Shown here: one piece after another, positions 12,500 through 24,491 of the stretch
Layout: each line of letters opens with the position of its first letter
Position numbering within the stretch: the stretch's first letter is position 1
Origin: Chamaea fasciata
Taxonomy: Eukaryota; Chordata; Aves; Passeriformes; Sylviidae
Direction: 5' to 3'
Assembly (NCBI GenBank): GCA_029207755.1
Contig: JARCOQ010000016.1
Location: 129,001-193,000 of the forward strand
Length of the DNA stretch: 64,000 nucleotides
Program-made: the position numbers and the translations under genes
Notes under the pieces: generated by a model
Database searches by the model: none
Seen by the model: the letters and a program-made list of their open reading frames with translations, nothing else
Told to the model about the DNA's origin: nothing

Positions 12500-15400
12500 T
12501 GTGTTTCAAGGTCAGAAAAAAAAATTAGCTCTGAAATATAAATCAAAGTCTTAAGCTTCTGCCTTAGGAAAGAAAGATGCTATAATAAACAAAGCTGTAT
12601 GAAATGAAGGATTGTGAGAGGCTCAGAGGTCTGTCTCTCCTGCTGTAAAACCTCCTTTATTCCTTTGGCTCCTACATGGACTCTCTACTCCTCCAATTTT
12701 CCTCATTGCTTCAGTGCTTCATAGCTTTCCTTAAGTCTCTCCCCCTCAGGCTTGGGCTCAATTTGTCATTGTCCTTGCATCATCTTCACAGCAACGATTT
12801 CTCATTCTGATTTATTTAGTATTTTGCAAACCTCTGCGTTAGAACAAAAGAGTGAAGTTACTGCAAGGTGATGATGAATTGTTACTTTTTTCTTCAGGGC
12901 CCCGATTCTCATCTGGGTAAACTGACATTTCTTCATGGCAATGAATTCCTTCATTGCTGTCTTCCACATTCTGGATCTGCCAGCAGCAGTGATTGAGGGG
13001 TGTTGGATGCAGTGATTCCACTGGAGAGGGGCTCTGTGCTTTGCACAAGCTTAGGTTTGTTATAGCTCTGGTTCCAGAGGATTCTTGTCAAGCTGTTAAG
13101 ATGAATCTAAATTTATTTTGTAGTATAAAGATGTGCCTATCCTGGGACCTACCCCTGGGGCATAGAGATTCCTAAAACAAAGCAGCCAGTGGTGCTGGCG
13201 GCAAAATAATCATGTGATTTCACATCCTAGGTCAAATTGTGGCAAACCCCTGTGATTTATGGAAATACCATCGGCACACATACCAGGGCCCCAGACAGAA
13301 TCCATGGGGCTGTCAGGGCTCTGGCTGTGCTGGCTCTGTGTGTGTTTGCTGGGGGAGATTTAATGCATGAGAGTCTGTGGTGTTAATGACTGAATCATTT
13401 CTGTTCCAGCACTTTATTTTATGTTGTTTTATGACTTTCCAGTTGAATAACTCCAGTACCAGTGGGGTGCAATGTATCAAGCACATCAGGGATCTCCTAC
13501 ATGACTGCTTCAGACCCACTGAAGCTGTAACTCCCCATGTTTATTGACCTTTCCAGTTGAGACCTTGCTGGCGAAAGGATTTGGCTGCTAAGAAGCTGCT
13601 TGATGTAAAGAGGCTCAAAGTGCTACAGAAGACACAAGCTTTACATTGGTAATGGAAGAGCAATGGCCTCTTCCAGTACTGAAGGGGATCACTTTTGGAG
13701 CCCACAGTGTGGTAGCTGCTCCCCAGAACAGTGTCATCAATAAAATCCATGGAGACACTGTCTCTCTTCAAGGCTTCTGTGCAGGGTTTACAGGGAATGG
13801 AGATTGAGTAGTATTGAAATCTGGTGGCGTTCATTGGTCCAAACTTTCACAGCCACTGCATTTGCCACACAATTTTAAGATTTAATTGTGTGCTGTGACA
13901 CTCCCAGATGAAGGTATGATGACTTATATGTAACAGAATGGGACAAAAAGCAGAGAAACTATTCCAAAATTCTGTTTTTTCAGAAGGGATAATCTCCTTG
14001 ATCAAGTGACATTCTCAATTTCTAAAAAACAGAGAGTGAATTTTCAGGAAGTTACTTTACACCAGGTAGAGATCCGGTGCTGTAGTTGCATTTGAATTTC
14101 AAGAACCTATCTGAAACAGATACAGCTTTTTTTAGAATAGAGTAATTTTTAAAATCCCTCTGCAAACAGCGAGGCTGCAGATGTTGCACATATAGTTTAA
14201 ACAGGGAAGAAAAAAGTAATCCCATCTGGCAGGAGGCTGAGCACCTACTGTTCATCAGAACATTTTATCTACTCTGAGAGATTGGAGTTTCACATTCTCA
14301 AGTGTCTCACATCTTAAGGTCAGAAGAAGACGAATGTAATTTTTATTTTTCAGGGAGTTCTGTTAGTTTATGATCTAACCTTTTCTGTTCCCTGACCTGC
14401 TGCAGTTACCGGCCAGTATTTCAGTGGATGTTTCCTTGCTCACTGGTGGAGCTACAGCAGCAGCTGTAATTCCTGCACACGTCACAGGTCTCAGTGTCTG
14501 TAGGTGTAGCTATTCAGCTGGGTTTGTGCAAAGCACTGCTGCAGCTGCTTCTCAAATCCAAAACAAACCTGCAAACAAACACACAACAGTGAACCATATG
14601 GAATATGGCAATTTTTCTATCTGGAATTATAATGTAATAGAATGTAGTAGCAAACTTCTTCACATAAATCTAATTTTTAGCAGAGCCTGAGAATGCTTCC
14701 CATCCACCCCACCTTTTTTTTTTAGGCATTCTCTGCAAGTGCTATCCCAAGGAAAGCTTGAGAAAGCAAGGTATAAATAAAAACATAAGGTGAGATGCCC
14801 TGAATCCCATGAGAAATCAAATTTAGATTGAAAAAGAAAGACAAAGTTTGCAAGATATTCGGCAGAGCCAGAGCAGATCTATCCATGCACTAATAATCAA
14901 GCACAACAGAATTCTGTGCAGCTTTTTCACCCAAAGGCAGTTAAGGAAAGGACTGATGGGAGCAATCACAGGCAAAAATACTTGGTACTTTGGGACTCTT
15001 ACCCCCTGAAATGTGAGGGGAGAATAGGAGCAGGGAAGTTTTGTGGAGCTGAGTCTCTTGGGAAACATCTTACTGCTCTGTGGTGGCATTTTCCTCTTGG
15101 CCAGAGGATCGCACAAACTGCAGCTACAGCAGCAGCAGAGAGGCTGTACCATTGTGCAGCAGTCAGTGGTGAGAAATCCACTCATTGGGAGATTTATTAG
15201 TCTAAACAACTCGACAGAAATTTGAATTCATGACAGACAGATACAGAGAAACCGAAAGGCAGGGTTTTTTTCCTTTGTATTTTATTTTTGCCATTTGTCT
15301 TCATGTTAAGCCCAGGAGCTCCAAAACTCAAATCTATACCAGACCAAGAGGCAGCCTTGCATGACTGCACATTGCAAAGGAGCTCAGAGGAATCTTCCTG

Positions 15401-16061
15401 TGCACTTCTCACACAGATGAAGGCATGGATGTTTTGTTTTTATCTGCCCTTTATGAGTGGCCTCCACTTCATCTGTGTCTGCCAGTGCTTTAAAATGCTG
15501 GGCTCCAAAAGTGGATGAAAATTAAGAGACTGCACTCCCAGTGATGTGATTTACCTCAGCCCCAAAGAACACGGGATGTTTGCTTTTATGTGAAATTACT
15601 TTCAGCACCTCTGAAGCTGCTGCTTGGGGAAATGATAATGATAAACCCACCCTTTATCTAAACTGCTTGGTGCCTCCTGTGCAATATGGGGATTCACCTG
15701 TGTTGGTAGATAGTTTTATTGTAAGGATGGAGGGTGTCTGCAGCACTGTGCGTTGGATTGGTTTGTTTATTTTGCTTTTAAAATGGGATTACCTCCTACT
15801 GTCCTCTCTCCTATCGCACTGCAACACTGGCAGCAGCAGGACATTCCTGGCCTTAATGCACTGCAGCTCTCAGTGGTACAAAAGTGTAATCTTGTAAATA
15901 TAAATAACATAACATTTCCTTTACCTTATCTTGTTAGTGCCAGTTTGGGCATCCTATGTTCTTTGGAATGTAAACTTTGTCAGGGGAATACAATACAGGA
16001 AATATTTGTGGTCCTAGTTCCCAGAGATACAAGTTATAACTGGAAAGTCAGCACCTCATTG

Positions 16062-16078
16062 GATCAGCTCAGCTGATC
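16062..16078. repeat. 17-bp perfect palindrome
   Basis: GATCAGCT, C, AGCTGATC: two perfect 8-bp arms around one base. It is a short dyad of unknown significance in otherwise unique sequence. Confidence 0.8.
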
Positions 16079-16968
16079 AGGCAAGGTGAAGAATGGGCAT
16101 GTCTCAATAAATCCAGACTGTTTTTAATTGTTTTATATCACAAATATAGACAGTACCTTTTGAAAGAAAGAGTGGCCCCAGTTTTGTGAAGGTGAGGCAA
16201 TTGGATTATAAAGAAATAAGAAGTGAACATTAGGCCACTCCAAAGGTAACCCATTATACAGTGTTTCGTATAAAATGAATATATACATCTTTCAATAGAC
16301 AGAATCCAGTCTTTCCAGGGAGATGAAAAAATTATTCCCTTTGAAAAGGGGGGAAGAAAAGGTTATTTGCACTGCCAGCTGTCCTAGCTGCCTTCTGTCT
16401 GCCTAAATTTCAAATCAAATGAAATCATACAGCAACATACAGATGGGTGACAGTGTGGAAGATTGAATTTGTATCTGGTAGCCTTATTTCCTTCTTTCTG
16501 CAGCTATTTCTTGTGCAAAAAAGTTCTCTGTCATAGCCAAGGTGTGAAGATTAGTCCTAATGCACTTTTGAGCAACTTTAATCTTGGTTTTGTACACAAA
16601 TTAATGTCTGCTTTGAGCACGGCCTGGGCCATCATGTTTTGCTTCCTCAGAAAAGCTGCTGGATGTTTAATCTCCGTACATTAAGGGACACAAGGGCAAT
16701 CACATGTCATTTACTGGAGCTTCCCAAGAAGTCCGTGCTGCCCGAACGCATGATGTGGCTGTGGTGACAATACTTTGATCTTTATGCACAAGGAGGGGTT
16801 ATGAGAAGTCAGAGTCATCTTTAAATAATTAACCTTCATGGTTTCAGCAGAAGAAAAACAAAACATCTGTCTTTTATTTCTGTGCTAGAGGGGGATTGAT
16901 TCCCAAGTGAGGGAGTCAAGCTGCACGAGGCCCATTCTGAGCAGAGATGAGAGGCTTCAGCAGTGATA

Positions 16969-18259
16969 ACCCCAGGGCTGCTGCACCCAGTGACCATCCC
17001 ACGATAACCCCAGGGCTCAGGGCTCAGGGCTCAGTGACCATCCCACGATAACCCCGGGGCTCAGGGCTCAGGGCTCAGTGACCATCCCACGATAACCCCA
17101 GGGCTGCTGTGCTCAGGGCTCAGTGACCATCCCACGATAACCCCAGGGCTGCTGTGCTCAGGGCTCAGTGACCATCCCACGATAACCCCAGGGCTGCTGT
17201 GCTCAGGGCTCAGTGACCATCCCACGATAACCCCAGGGCTCAGGGCTCAGTGACCATCCCACGATAACCCCAGGGCTGCTGTGCTCAGGGCTCAGTGACC
17301 ATCCCACGATAACCCCAGGGCTCAGGGCTCAGTGACCATCCCACGATAACCCCAGGGCTGCTGTGCTCAGGGCTCAGTGACCATCCCACGATAACCCCAG
17401 GGCTCAGGGCTCAGGGCTCAGTGACCATCCCACGATAACCCCAGGGCTCAGGGCTCAGGGCTCAGTGACCATCCCACGATAACCCCAGGGCTGCTGTGCT
17501 CAGGGCTCAGTGACCATCCCACGATAACCCCAGGGCTCAGGGCTCAGGGCTCAGTGACCATCCCACGATAACCCCAGGGCTCAGGGCTCAGGGCTCAGTG
17601 ACCATCCCACGATAACCCCAGGGCTGCTGTGCTCAGGGCTCAGTGACCATCCCACGATAACCCCAGGGCTGCTGTGCTCAGGGCTCAGTGACCATCCCAC
17701 GATAACCCCAGGGCTGCTGTGCTCAGGGCTCAGTGACCATCCCACGATAACCCCAGGGCTGCTGTGCTCAGGGCTCAGTGACCATCCCACGATAACCCCA
17801 GGGCTGCTGTGCTCAGGGCTCAGTGACCATCCCACGATAACCCCAGGGCTGCTGTGCTCAGGGCTCAGTGACCATCCCACGATAACCCCAGGGCTGCTGT
17901 GCTCAGGGCTCAGTGACCATCCCACGATAACCCCGGGGCTGCTGTGCTCAGGGCTCAGTGACCATCCCACGATAACCCCAGGGCTCAGGGCTCAGGGCTC
18001 AGTGACCATCCCACGATAACCCCAGGGCTCAGGGCTCAGGGCTCAGTGACCATCCCACGATAACCCCAGGGCTGCTGTGCTCAGGGCTCAGTGACCATCC
18101 CACGATAACCCCAGGGCTCAGGGCTCAGGGCTCAGTGACCATCCCACGATAACCCCAGGGCTCAGGGCTCAGGGCTCAGTGACCATCCCACGATAACCCC
18201 AGGGCTGCTGTGCTCAGGGCTCAGTGACCATCCCACGATAACCCCAGGGCTCAGGGCTC
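16969..18259. repeat. GC-rich minisatellite (VNTR), about 29 units of 37-45 bp
   Basis: A head-to-tail array in which every unit begins CAGTGACCATCCCACGATAA and ends in CAGGGCT. Three unit lengths are seen. The 45-bp type A carries GCTGCTGTGCTCAGGGCT after the CCCCAG core. The 44-bp type B carries two extra CAGGGCT heptamers instead, and the 37-bp type C carries one. I count 16 A, 10 B, 2 C and a truncated last unit from 18222. A degenerate first unit at about 16969-16987 lacks the ACCATCCCACG part. Homogeneity is striking: the only substitutions I noticed are an A-to-G change in the CCCCAGGGG position of units starting at 17033 and 17911. The A run keeps a 15-codon minus-strand frame open (17581-17970, GWSLSPEHSSPGVIV-like repeat). 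The B and C units break that frame, so I regard it as an artefact rather than a gene. Confidence 0.97.
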
Positions 18260-19379
18260 ATGCCCAGCTCCTGTTGAGCCCGGGGCCAGGCTGGCCGCAC
18301 ACCAACAGCCACCAGCTGACTCTGCACATCTGCCCCTGATTTTTCCAGCACGGATCTCAGTTTTGTCGTGTTAGTGCTTTATAAATGATCCTGTTTATGT
18401 TGTGTTGGCCTCTGCAATGGTGATCTTGGTGCTCTTTAGTAAATAGTTTTACTTCCACTTAGAGATGCTGAGGGAAAGAATTTTTCCCCTGCAGAAAGTA
18501 AATATAAAACACTTCAACTTGTTTACTGCTTTCAAGAAAGACTTAAAATTTGTAATGCACTTTTGCTGGCCCTATATTTTTACCTTAAGGATTAATCTTT
18601 TATTTATTTGAAACATTTTTTTTTCCCTGTAAACGGTGAGTAATAGTAAATCTCAATTTACCCTTCTACCCTAAAATGAGGACAGCAGAAAAAACTTGCA
18701 AATACTAGGCTATGTGGAACTTTGGAAATCTGGGGTGTGTTGTCTGTGTTATGTGGTGAATAAGGACTCTCCCCTGATTTGATTGTTTCCTCTGAGACCT
18801 TGGTGTTCACAGATGGTGTGGCTTCACCTCGGGAGGAGCTGGGGCTGCCAGAGTGCAGCAGGTAGGGATGTTCCCTGGGCCATGGAGGTGAGCTGGAAGT
18901 TAGGAGATGTAGAGGGTAAAGGTGGTGCAATAAATAACTGATTCCAGTAGTGGAGGGGTGAAGGGAGGATGTGGAAGAAGTACTGAGCACTGGTATCAAA
19001 AATTTGGAATTTGATTCCTGGATGAGTCCTTCCCCCTTTGCTTGAATTTAACTAGGATTTAACTAATGCCTAGAGATTAAAACTGTGATGGAAAGCGACT
19101 GTGGACAGTTATTGATGAAGGAGTATAATTTACATTTTAGAATAATTGATGTTTTCTTTTGCTTTTCTGTAGAAACAGGAAAAAAAAAGTTCCTCTCCAA
19201 ATCTAAGGAAGATAAGCACCTTGATCTCAGTCTACAGAGTTTCTTTTTCAGTATTGGGGTGGGGCTGGGCTGGCTGCACACATATTTGTCAGGCCTTTTG
19301 CTCAAGCTCCTGGATGTATAAAACTCTGAGGCTTTCTAACACAAGTCAAATAATTCAATCTGTGTTCTCAGAAACGAAA

Positions 19380-19380
<1 letters not shown>

Positions 19381-19423
<43 letters not shown>

Positions 19424-19429
19424 AAAAAA
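19381..19429 (+). repeat. (A9-10 G)n simple repeat
   Basis: Runs of 9, 10, 10, 9 and 7 adenines separated by single G residues. The near-regular 10-11-bp spacing gives A-tracts in phase with the DNA helical turn, which is expected to bend the DNA. It probably arose by slippage from a poly-A tract, but no retroposed sequence was recognised upstream. Confidence 0.92.
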
Positions 19430-21430
19430 TTCCTGATTTTAATAGAATTGCCTATGGCAGTAGTTTTCAAAAGCAGTGGAGAAAGTAATAAAAATGATTG
19501 TATGATCCTTCTTTTCAGAAATTCTTACCATAAATAAAAAGAACATGCCATTTTATCAAGTCAGGATCTTCCAAATCCCACTGGTTACAGAGTTATATAG
19601 AAAAAAACTCCAACCAAGAAAACCCTACTAAAAAATTAATGGCATTTAGTCTGGATATTTTAACGGTAATTTTTTTTTTACATATAGCATTTCTGAAATA
19701 TTAAAGGTTGGCTCTGCAAGATGATCAGGCAGGAATATGGCATCCTCTTTTTTACCCCGAATGAAAAGGATATATCTAGATATAAAAATCTAAAAATATG
19801 ATTTGTGTTTCATATTTCATTTACAGTAAGCATTTACAAAATTAGGCTGTCAGTGTCATCTATTCATCTATAAGAGCAGATGGGATTGCTATTAGGCATT
19901 TGGTGTGTCTATTAACACATTTAATTTGGGGGTATAGCTCTGGGTGGAAAATCAAATTACAAAATCTTAAATTCAGATGATTATGCAATGTCATAGGGCT
20001 GCTAGCCACCATCTGACGAGCAATAATTACAGGTTTTTGAAGTTTTCAAAGATGTCAAAAGCTGTTGCTTTTGTCTAGAAGTCAGAAAAGTAATGGGAAA
20101 TCAGGTCTTAAAGGCCTCGAGATTTCTTTTAGTACTAGCTGCATTCTGAGCATTAGCATGCCAAACAAAGTCTGTGCTCAACCATTTTTTGGATTGGGAA
20201 TTCAGAAACTCGCTCTGCGAGCTGCAGTGAGGAAATGCAGCAGCCACGTGTGAATGCTGCAGTGAGGAGTTGGGTTTTATCTTCATGCCCTGTGTGTGCA
20301 GAGGGGTGTGGATCAAACCCAGCCCTTGGCAGGGAGTGAACTCAAAGCTGGGGCTATGCAGGCTGTGTGTGGAACCCGGCACAAAGACCCAGACTGCCAC
20401 AATCCCTCAGCAAAGACTCACACGAAATGGGTGAAGTGTTTTAACGTCACCATGAAACAGCTGCAGGGAGGCCCTGTCGGCTCCAGCTGTTGGTGCTGAA
20501 TGTTTGAGTTCCCACGTGTTTCCCTGCTCCACTTCTGCAGCTGAGGACCCAAGGGCAGGGTTGGCAGCCTGGCACAACTCTGTGAGCATCAAGAATAGAA
20601 AATTTGTCCACAAATGGTGTCATCGAGCGAGAAAAAGCCAGGCAGGGCTGTTGCAGGGAGGGACAGTGGCAGTGACACCTCCTGGAGTGCGCAGCAGTGC
20701 TGCAGGCACAAGAGCAGCCAGAGGAGCCATCAGCACTCAACATTTTCCTTTTGGTTTGGGGGTATGGAAGGCTACAGAGAGCCCTTTACAAACCTGGTGG
20801 GGTAGAACTGTTAGAAGTGGAGAGTGGCTGTACACATTTGCTGGTTTGGGGCTTCCTTTTCTGTCTGCTGCCAGTGTGCCGGCACAGCAGGTGAGGTGCT
20901 GCCTCTCCTGGCTGCAGAGGCACTGGGACGGCCTCCAGGGAGGGCAAAGGAAGCTGCTCCACTCGTCCCATTTCAGCTCTCCTAAAGTGCTCGCTCAGAA
21001 GCAGGGCTATAGATGTTTGCCAAAAAAGGAGTTAATTTCTGGAAATCTTTCTGTGCTGTGGAAGGCAGAGCCAGGAAAGCTGGCTGAATGTCAGCAAATC
21101 CTGCCCAGCAGTTGGTGGGATGCAGCACAGAGATGCTGAGGTGACAAGTGCTCTGCAGGTTGAGTGCACTAATATGTTCTGGAAGAGATATGTGCAACAC
21201 AAAGTGAATTTAAACCTCAAATAAACCAAAGTTTACAGAAGTGTCTTCAACTCAGTGGAGGAGCAGTGCTGAAACTTGAGAAACAGGGAGCACAGTTTCT
21301 AGAAGTGCATAAACCTTGGAAAAACGCAGCGCAGCAATTTTTGTTTAATTGCACAATATAAAATTGACCCCTCTGTACCTGGGTTTTCTGTTCTTTACAA
21401 GTCCTCTCCTTCCAGTTCAAACACTGCTAT

Positions 21431-21455
21431 CCAGCTGAGCCAGTGGCTCAGCTGG
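21431..21455. repeat. 25-bp near-perfect palindrome
   Basis: CCAGCTGAGCCA, G, TGGCTCAGCTGG: two perfect 12-bp arms around one central base. It contains two CAGCTG E-box cores, one in each arm. It is the longest clean palindrome I found in unique sequence here. It can form a cruciform or act as a symmetric binding site; neither is shown. Confidence 0.85.
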
Positions 21456-24400
21456 GGGGTGAATGTTGTGAGCACCATGGGAGTTACACTGCTTCATATA
21501 TTGCTGCTATAAAGCTTTAAATGGTAAATCACTGCAATGATAAAGACTGTAAAAATCCATATAATAATCACAGCTTTCAGTTATTTACCATGCCACTAAA
21601 AATATTTTTAAATGTCACTGGAACCAGCTATAAAACTTTGTGGTACTAATTTAATGGTGTGATAAATTCAGTAATATATATTTTGGGTCGTAGAGATAGA
21701 ACTGAAGAGGGACAGATTTTGTGCAGGATATTTTTTAATGGCTGCTGGTCTTGGACTTGCAAGTCTTGTACTGAATTATGAAAATCAGGACTCCAGCACA
21801 GTGTTAACATTTACACTTTTTATGTGACGAAGGCAGTTACAGCAGACACTGTGTGGCTGTGAATGAGTTACACTCGCACTGCAAAATGAATCTGCTGTTG
21901 TGGCAAGTAGAAAAATACAATCTTCAGAGTCAGAGCTCATTCCTGGGCTTGATGATCTCTGCTTATCAGAGAGAGGTGGTTGCTGTGGGGAGGGGAAAAG
22001 CTCCTTTTTTCTGAAACCCTGGCAGTGGCACTGACTTTCAGCCCATGACTCAGAGCAGAGTAAACACATCGTACCGACTGCAGGCTGTCTGCTCCTGCTC
22101 TCCAGACCCCACGGTGGCTCTCTCAAAGTCTGGCACTAGGTTGTGTCTCCTGAAAAGGCAGCTGCTGGTCCCAGCATCTCTTTTCACCAGTGAGCCCTTC
22201 CCCAGAGCCGAGGTCATCTGTGGGATTAAGGGGGTACGAGGAGAGCTCGGAGCTGTCCTGTCCTGCTGCTCCTGAGCTGTGCAAAGCAGGGGAGGACTGG
22301 GCAGCTCCCACCCCAGCTCTGGCCAGAGCTGCTCAGCAGCAGGAGTCTATGAGAGCTGATTTGCAGCGTGGCTGTAGTGCAAGGGAGTGTGACTCCTCCC
22401 CGAGTGGGGAATTTCACATTTAGTTCATAATCACATAAAGATCTGTTCTGAAATGTGCTCAGTAGTGCCCGAGAATTTATGTCCTGTCCACTTCCCGGGA
22501 CAATGGAGCACAGATCCATCTCTCAGGTAACAAATTAGCGTATGGCAAGATGATAGAGGATTTCTTCATTCTCATCCCGTTGGTCTGCAGCTCGGATGAC
22601 GCCTTGTAACGTATAGTCACAACACAACTCTGCAAATAACTCATGCTAGCTGTGGTCGTGCCTCTAGATGCTGTGTAATTTAAAGGATAATTAGGGCTCA
22701 AATTTCAGCGGAAGATAAATGTTGCAATAATGTCACCTTGTACCTGTAGAGCAGCTTTCATCTCGGAGGCATCCTGCTTGCTTAGAGAACGGGTGCTCAC
22801 AAATAAATGTGACTGTTGTCCTGCTGGGAACAGGCAGCCAGGCTCACAGGTGCAGAGCTGTCTTTTCTTCCTGTAAATGGAAGATTTAATAGTACTGCTG
22901 GGGACTAATCTCTACTTTATCATGTAAATATTTTGTTTAATTAATTTTGATAAATATTTAAAGCAGGCATATAATTATTAGCCTTCATAATAAAATATCC
23001 ATATATTTCCTTGCTATCACAATGATACTTTTTTTCCTGCCACCTATTAAAAAAAAAGATTAATGAGTAAGAGCATAGTCCATTGACTTCTGCTGAATCC
23101 TGTGCTCTCAGTCAGCTGGAAAAGGATTTGTCTCAGCTGATTTTCCCTAAGCAGGATTCTCTCTGTAACTGAGGAAGAAGTGGGCAGTCCCAGGGTGCTG
23201 TCCTTTTCTTAGGTAGGCATTTGACACAGATCAGGCAGTGCTGGAAATGCAGCAGTTTCACTCAATTTGCCGTCAGGATATTTAGTAGAAAATTAGGTGA
23301 GGAACTGAAATTAATCCCATCGTATAATCCTACTTATACCTCAAAGTTATCCATGCATGTATATTTTGAAGCCAAATGCTCTACTACTGGGAGTACAAAC
23401 GCTATGAACACTTAAAAGACAGTGAACTTTACTCCTGTGAGCAGTTCTGCAGTAGTGAATATAGTTTCATAGCACTTTATTCATTTATTTTTGTACACAT
23501 GAGGTGTGGTTGGTTCCAAAGCCGTGTTTCATGTGGCTCAGGATAGAAGGCTAGATATTTGTTTATACTTTGCTGTATTTCTTATGCCACATTCATTCTT
23601 AGAGGTCACAGTTTGAAGTGTTCATTCCTGGGCACATTTCAGAGCAGACAACGAGTGCAATGGAATTTCAGAGCAGGGATGCCAATAAAATAGGCAGCAG
23701 ATGAAAATGGGTCCTGAGGCTGTTGTTTCCCTACCGGGGAGCCCTCCCTGCCCCTTAGCAATCAGCCACTTCATTAGCGCCTTTTCAAGGTCTGCTAAAC
23801 ACCCTACCCTTATCTGTGCAAGATCCTGCTTGGAAGGCCCTGCTTCTCACATGATGAATTATACAATTAAATTCTAATGTATTTATCAGTTAGGTTGCTT
23901 GTCTGTCCTGAAAAGGGGAAAATGCTGCTGAGAGCTCTCCTCTTTATCACTGGTGCATGAACAGCTGCTTCTTGCTAATTTCTTTGTGACACTTTAGCCT
24001 TTTAATGTAAGAGATATTTGTGGAAAATATTGCGTTTTTTTTCTTGTAGATCTACAACTCAATAAAAGAATGGATTTTCTAGGGCAGGCTTCTGGACTAT
24101 GGAGGTGCCAGATACCATAACTCATGGTTACCTTACTTAACTTGCTTTCACTGCTTCTGTGGCACTATTTGAGAGGCTTTTGTCAGGATAGCTGCACTTA
24201 ATTCAGTGAGAGCCTCTTGATTTGCATGAAGAAGCCCCAGTCAGTCCACCAAACAAGCTGTCCTGGTTTCAGAGTAACCAAAATTTGGACTTTCATACCC
24301 GCAGCACTGGAATTGAGCATGGATATTAAAAACAGCCAGTTCTTTTTAGAAGAATTGTTGCAATATTGATAATGAGTCCTACTTCCCTCAGTATAATTGC

Positions 24401-24457
24401 TTTTAAACAACCCTTTGTCCTATCTAGAAGTAACCTTGATTTTTGAAAGGTTTGGGA

Positions 24458-24491
24458 TTTTTTTTTTTGTTTGTTTGTTTTGTTTTTTTTT
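24458..24491. repeat. T-rich (TTTG)n simple tract
   Basis: A T run, three GTTT steps, then another T run. Low-complexity sequence with no recognisable retroposon attached. Confidence 0.88.

Larger units (their letters stand above)
8171..16968. other. Noncoding sequence, no gene seen
   Basis: Unique sequence with scattered short open frames (maximum about 151 codons, around 10.35-10.93 kb, overlapping on both strands, no domain). Small features include a 12-bp palindrome ATTCCTAGGAAT at 9828-9839, a T/G simple tract at about 12462-12499 and a palindrome at 16062-16078. The stretch before the minisatellite (16.7-16.97 kb) is ordinary. No retroelement could be recognised. Confidence 0.65.
18260..24457. 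other. Noncoding sequence, no gene seen
   Basis: Unique sequence after the minisatellite, with an A/G simple tract at 19381-19429 and a GC-richer patch at about 20.2-21.2 kb. That patch holds a 211-codon open frame on the plus strand (20504-21139) with overlapping frames on the minus strand. Its peptide has no recognisable domain and its start context is unremarkable. The AT-rich stretch around 22.9-23.05 kb and the stretch at 23.75-23.9 kb resemble conserved noncoding sequence in texture only. No RNA gene was found. Confidence 0.65.

Noticed and set aside
15963..15975. TGGAATGTAAA, the miR-1 5' wording
   Set aside because: The remainder does not match miR-1 and no precursor hairpin surrounds it.
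16969..18259. The repeat array as a CRISPR array
   Set aside because: The units abut as a continuous tandem repeat without unique spacers, and the window is vertebrate nuclear DNA.
19928..20000. GGGGGTATAGCTC, like the 5' end of a tRNA-Ala gene
   Set aside because: Only the first bases fit. There is no B box (GGTTCGA-type) or foldable T arm within the next 75 bp.
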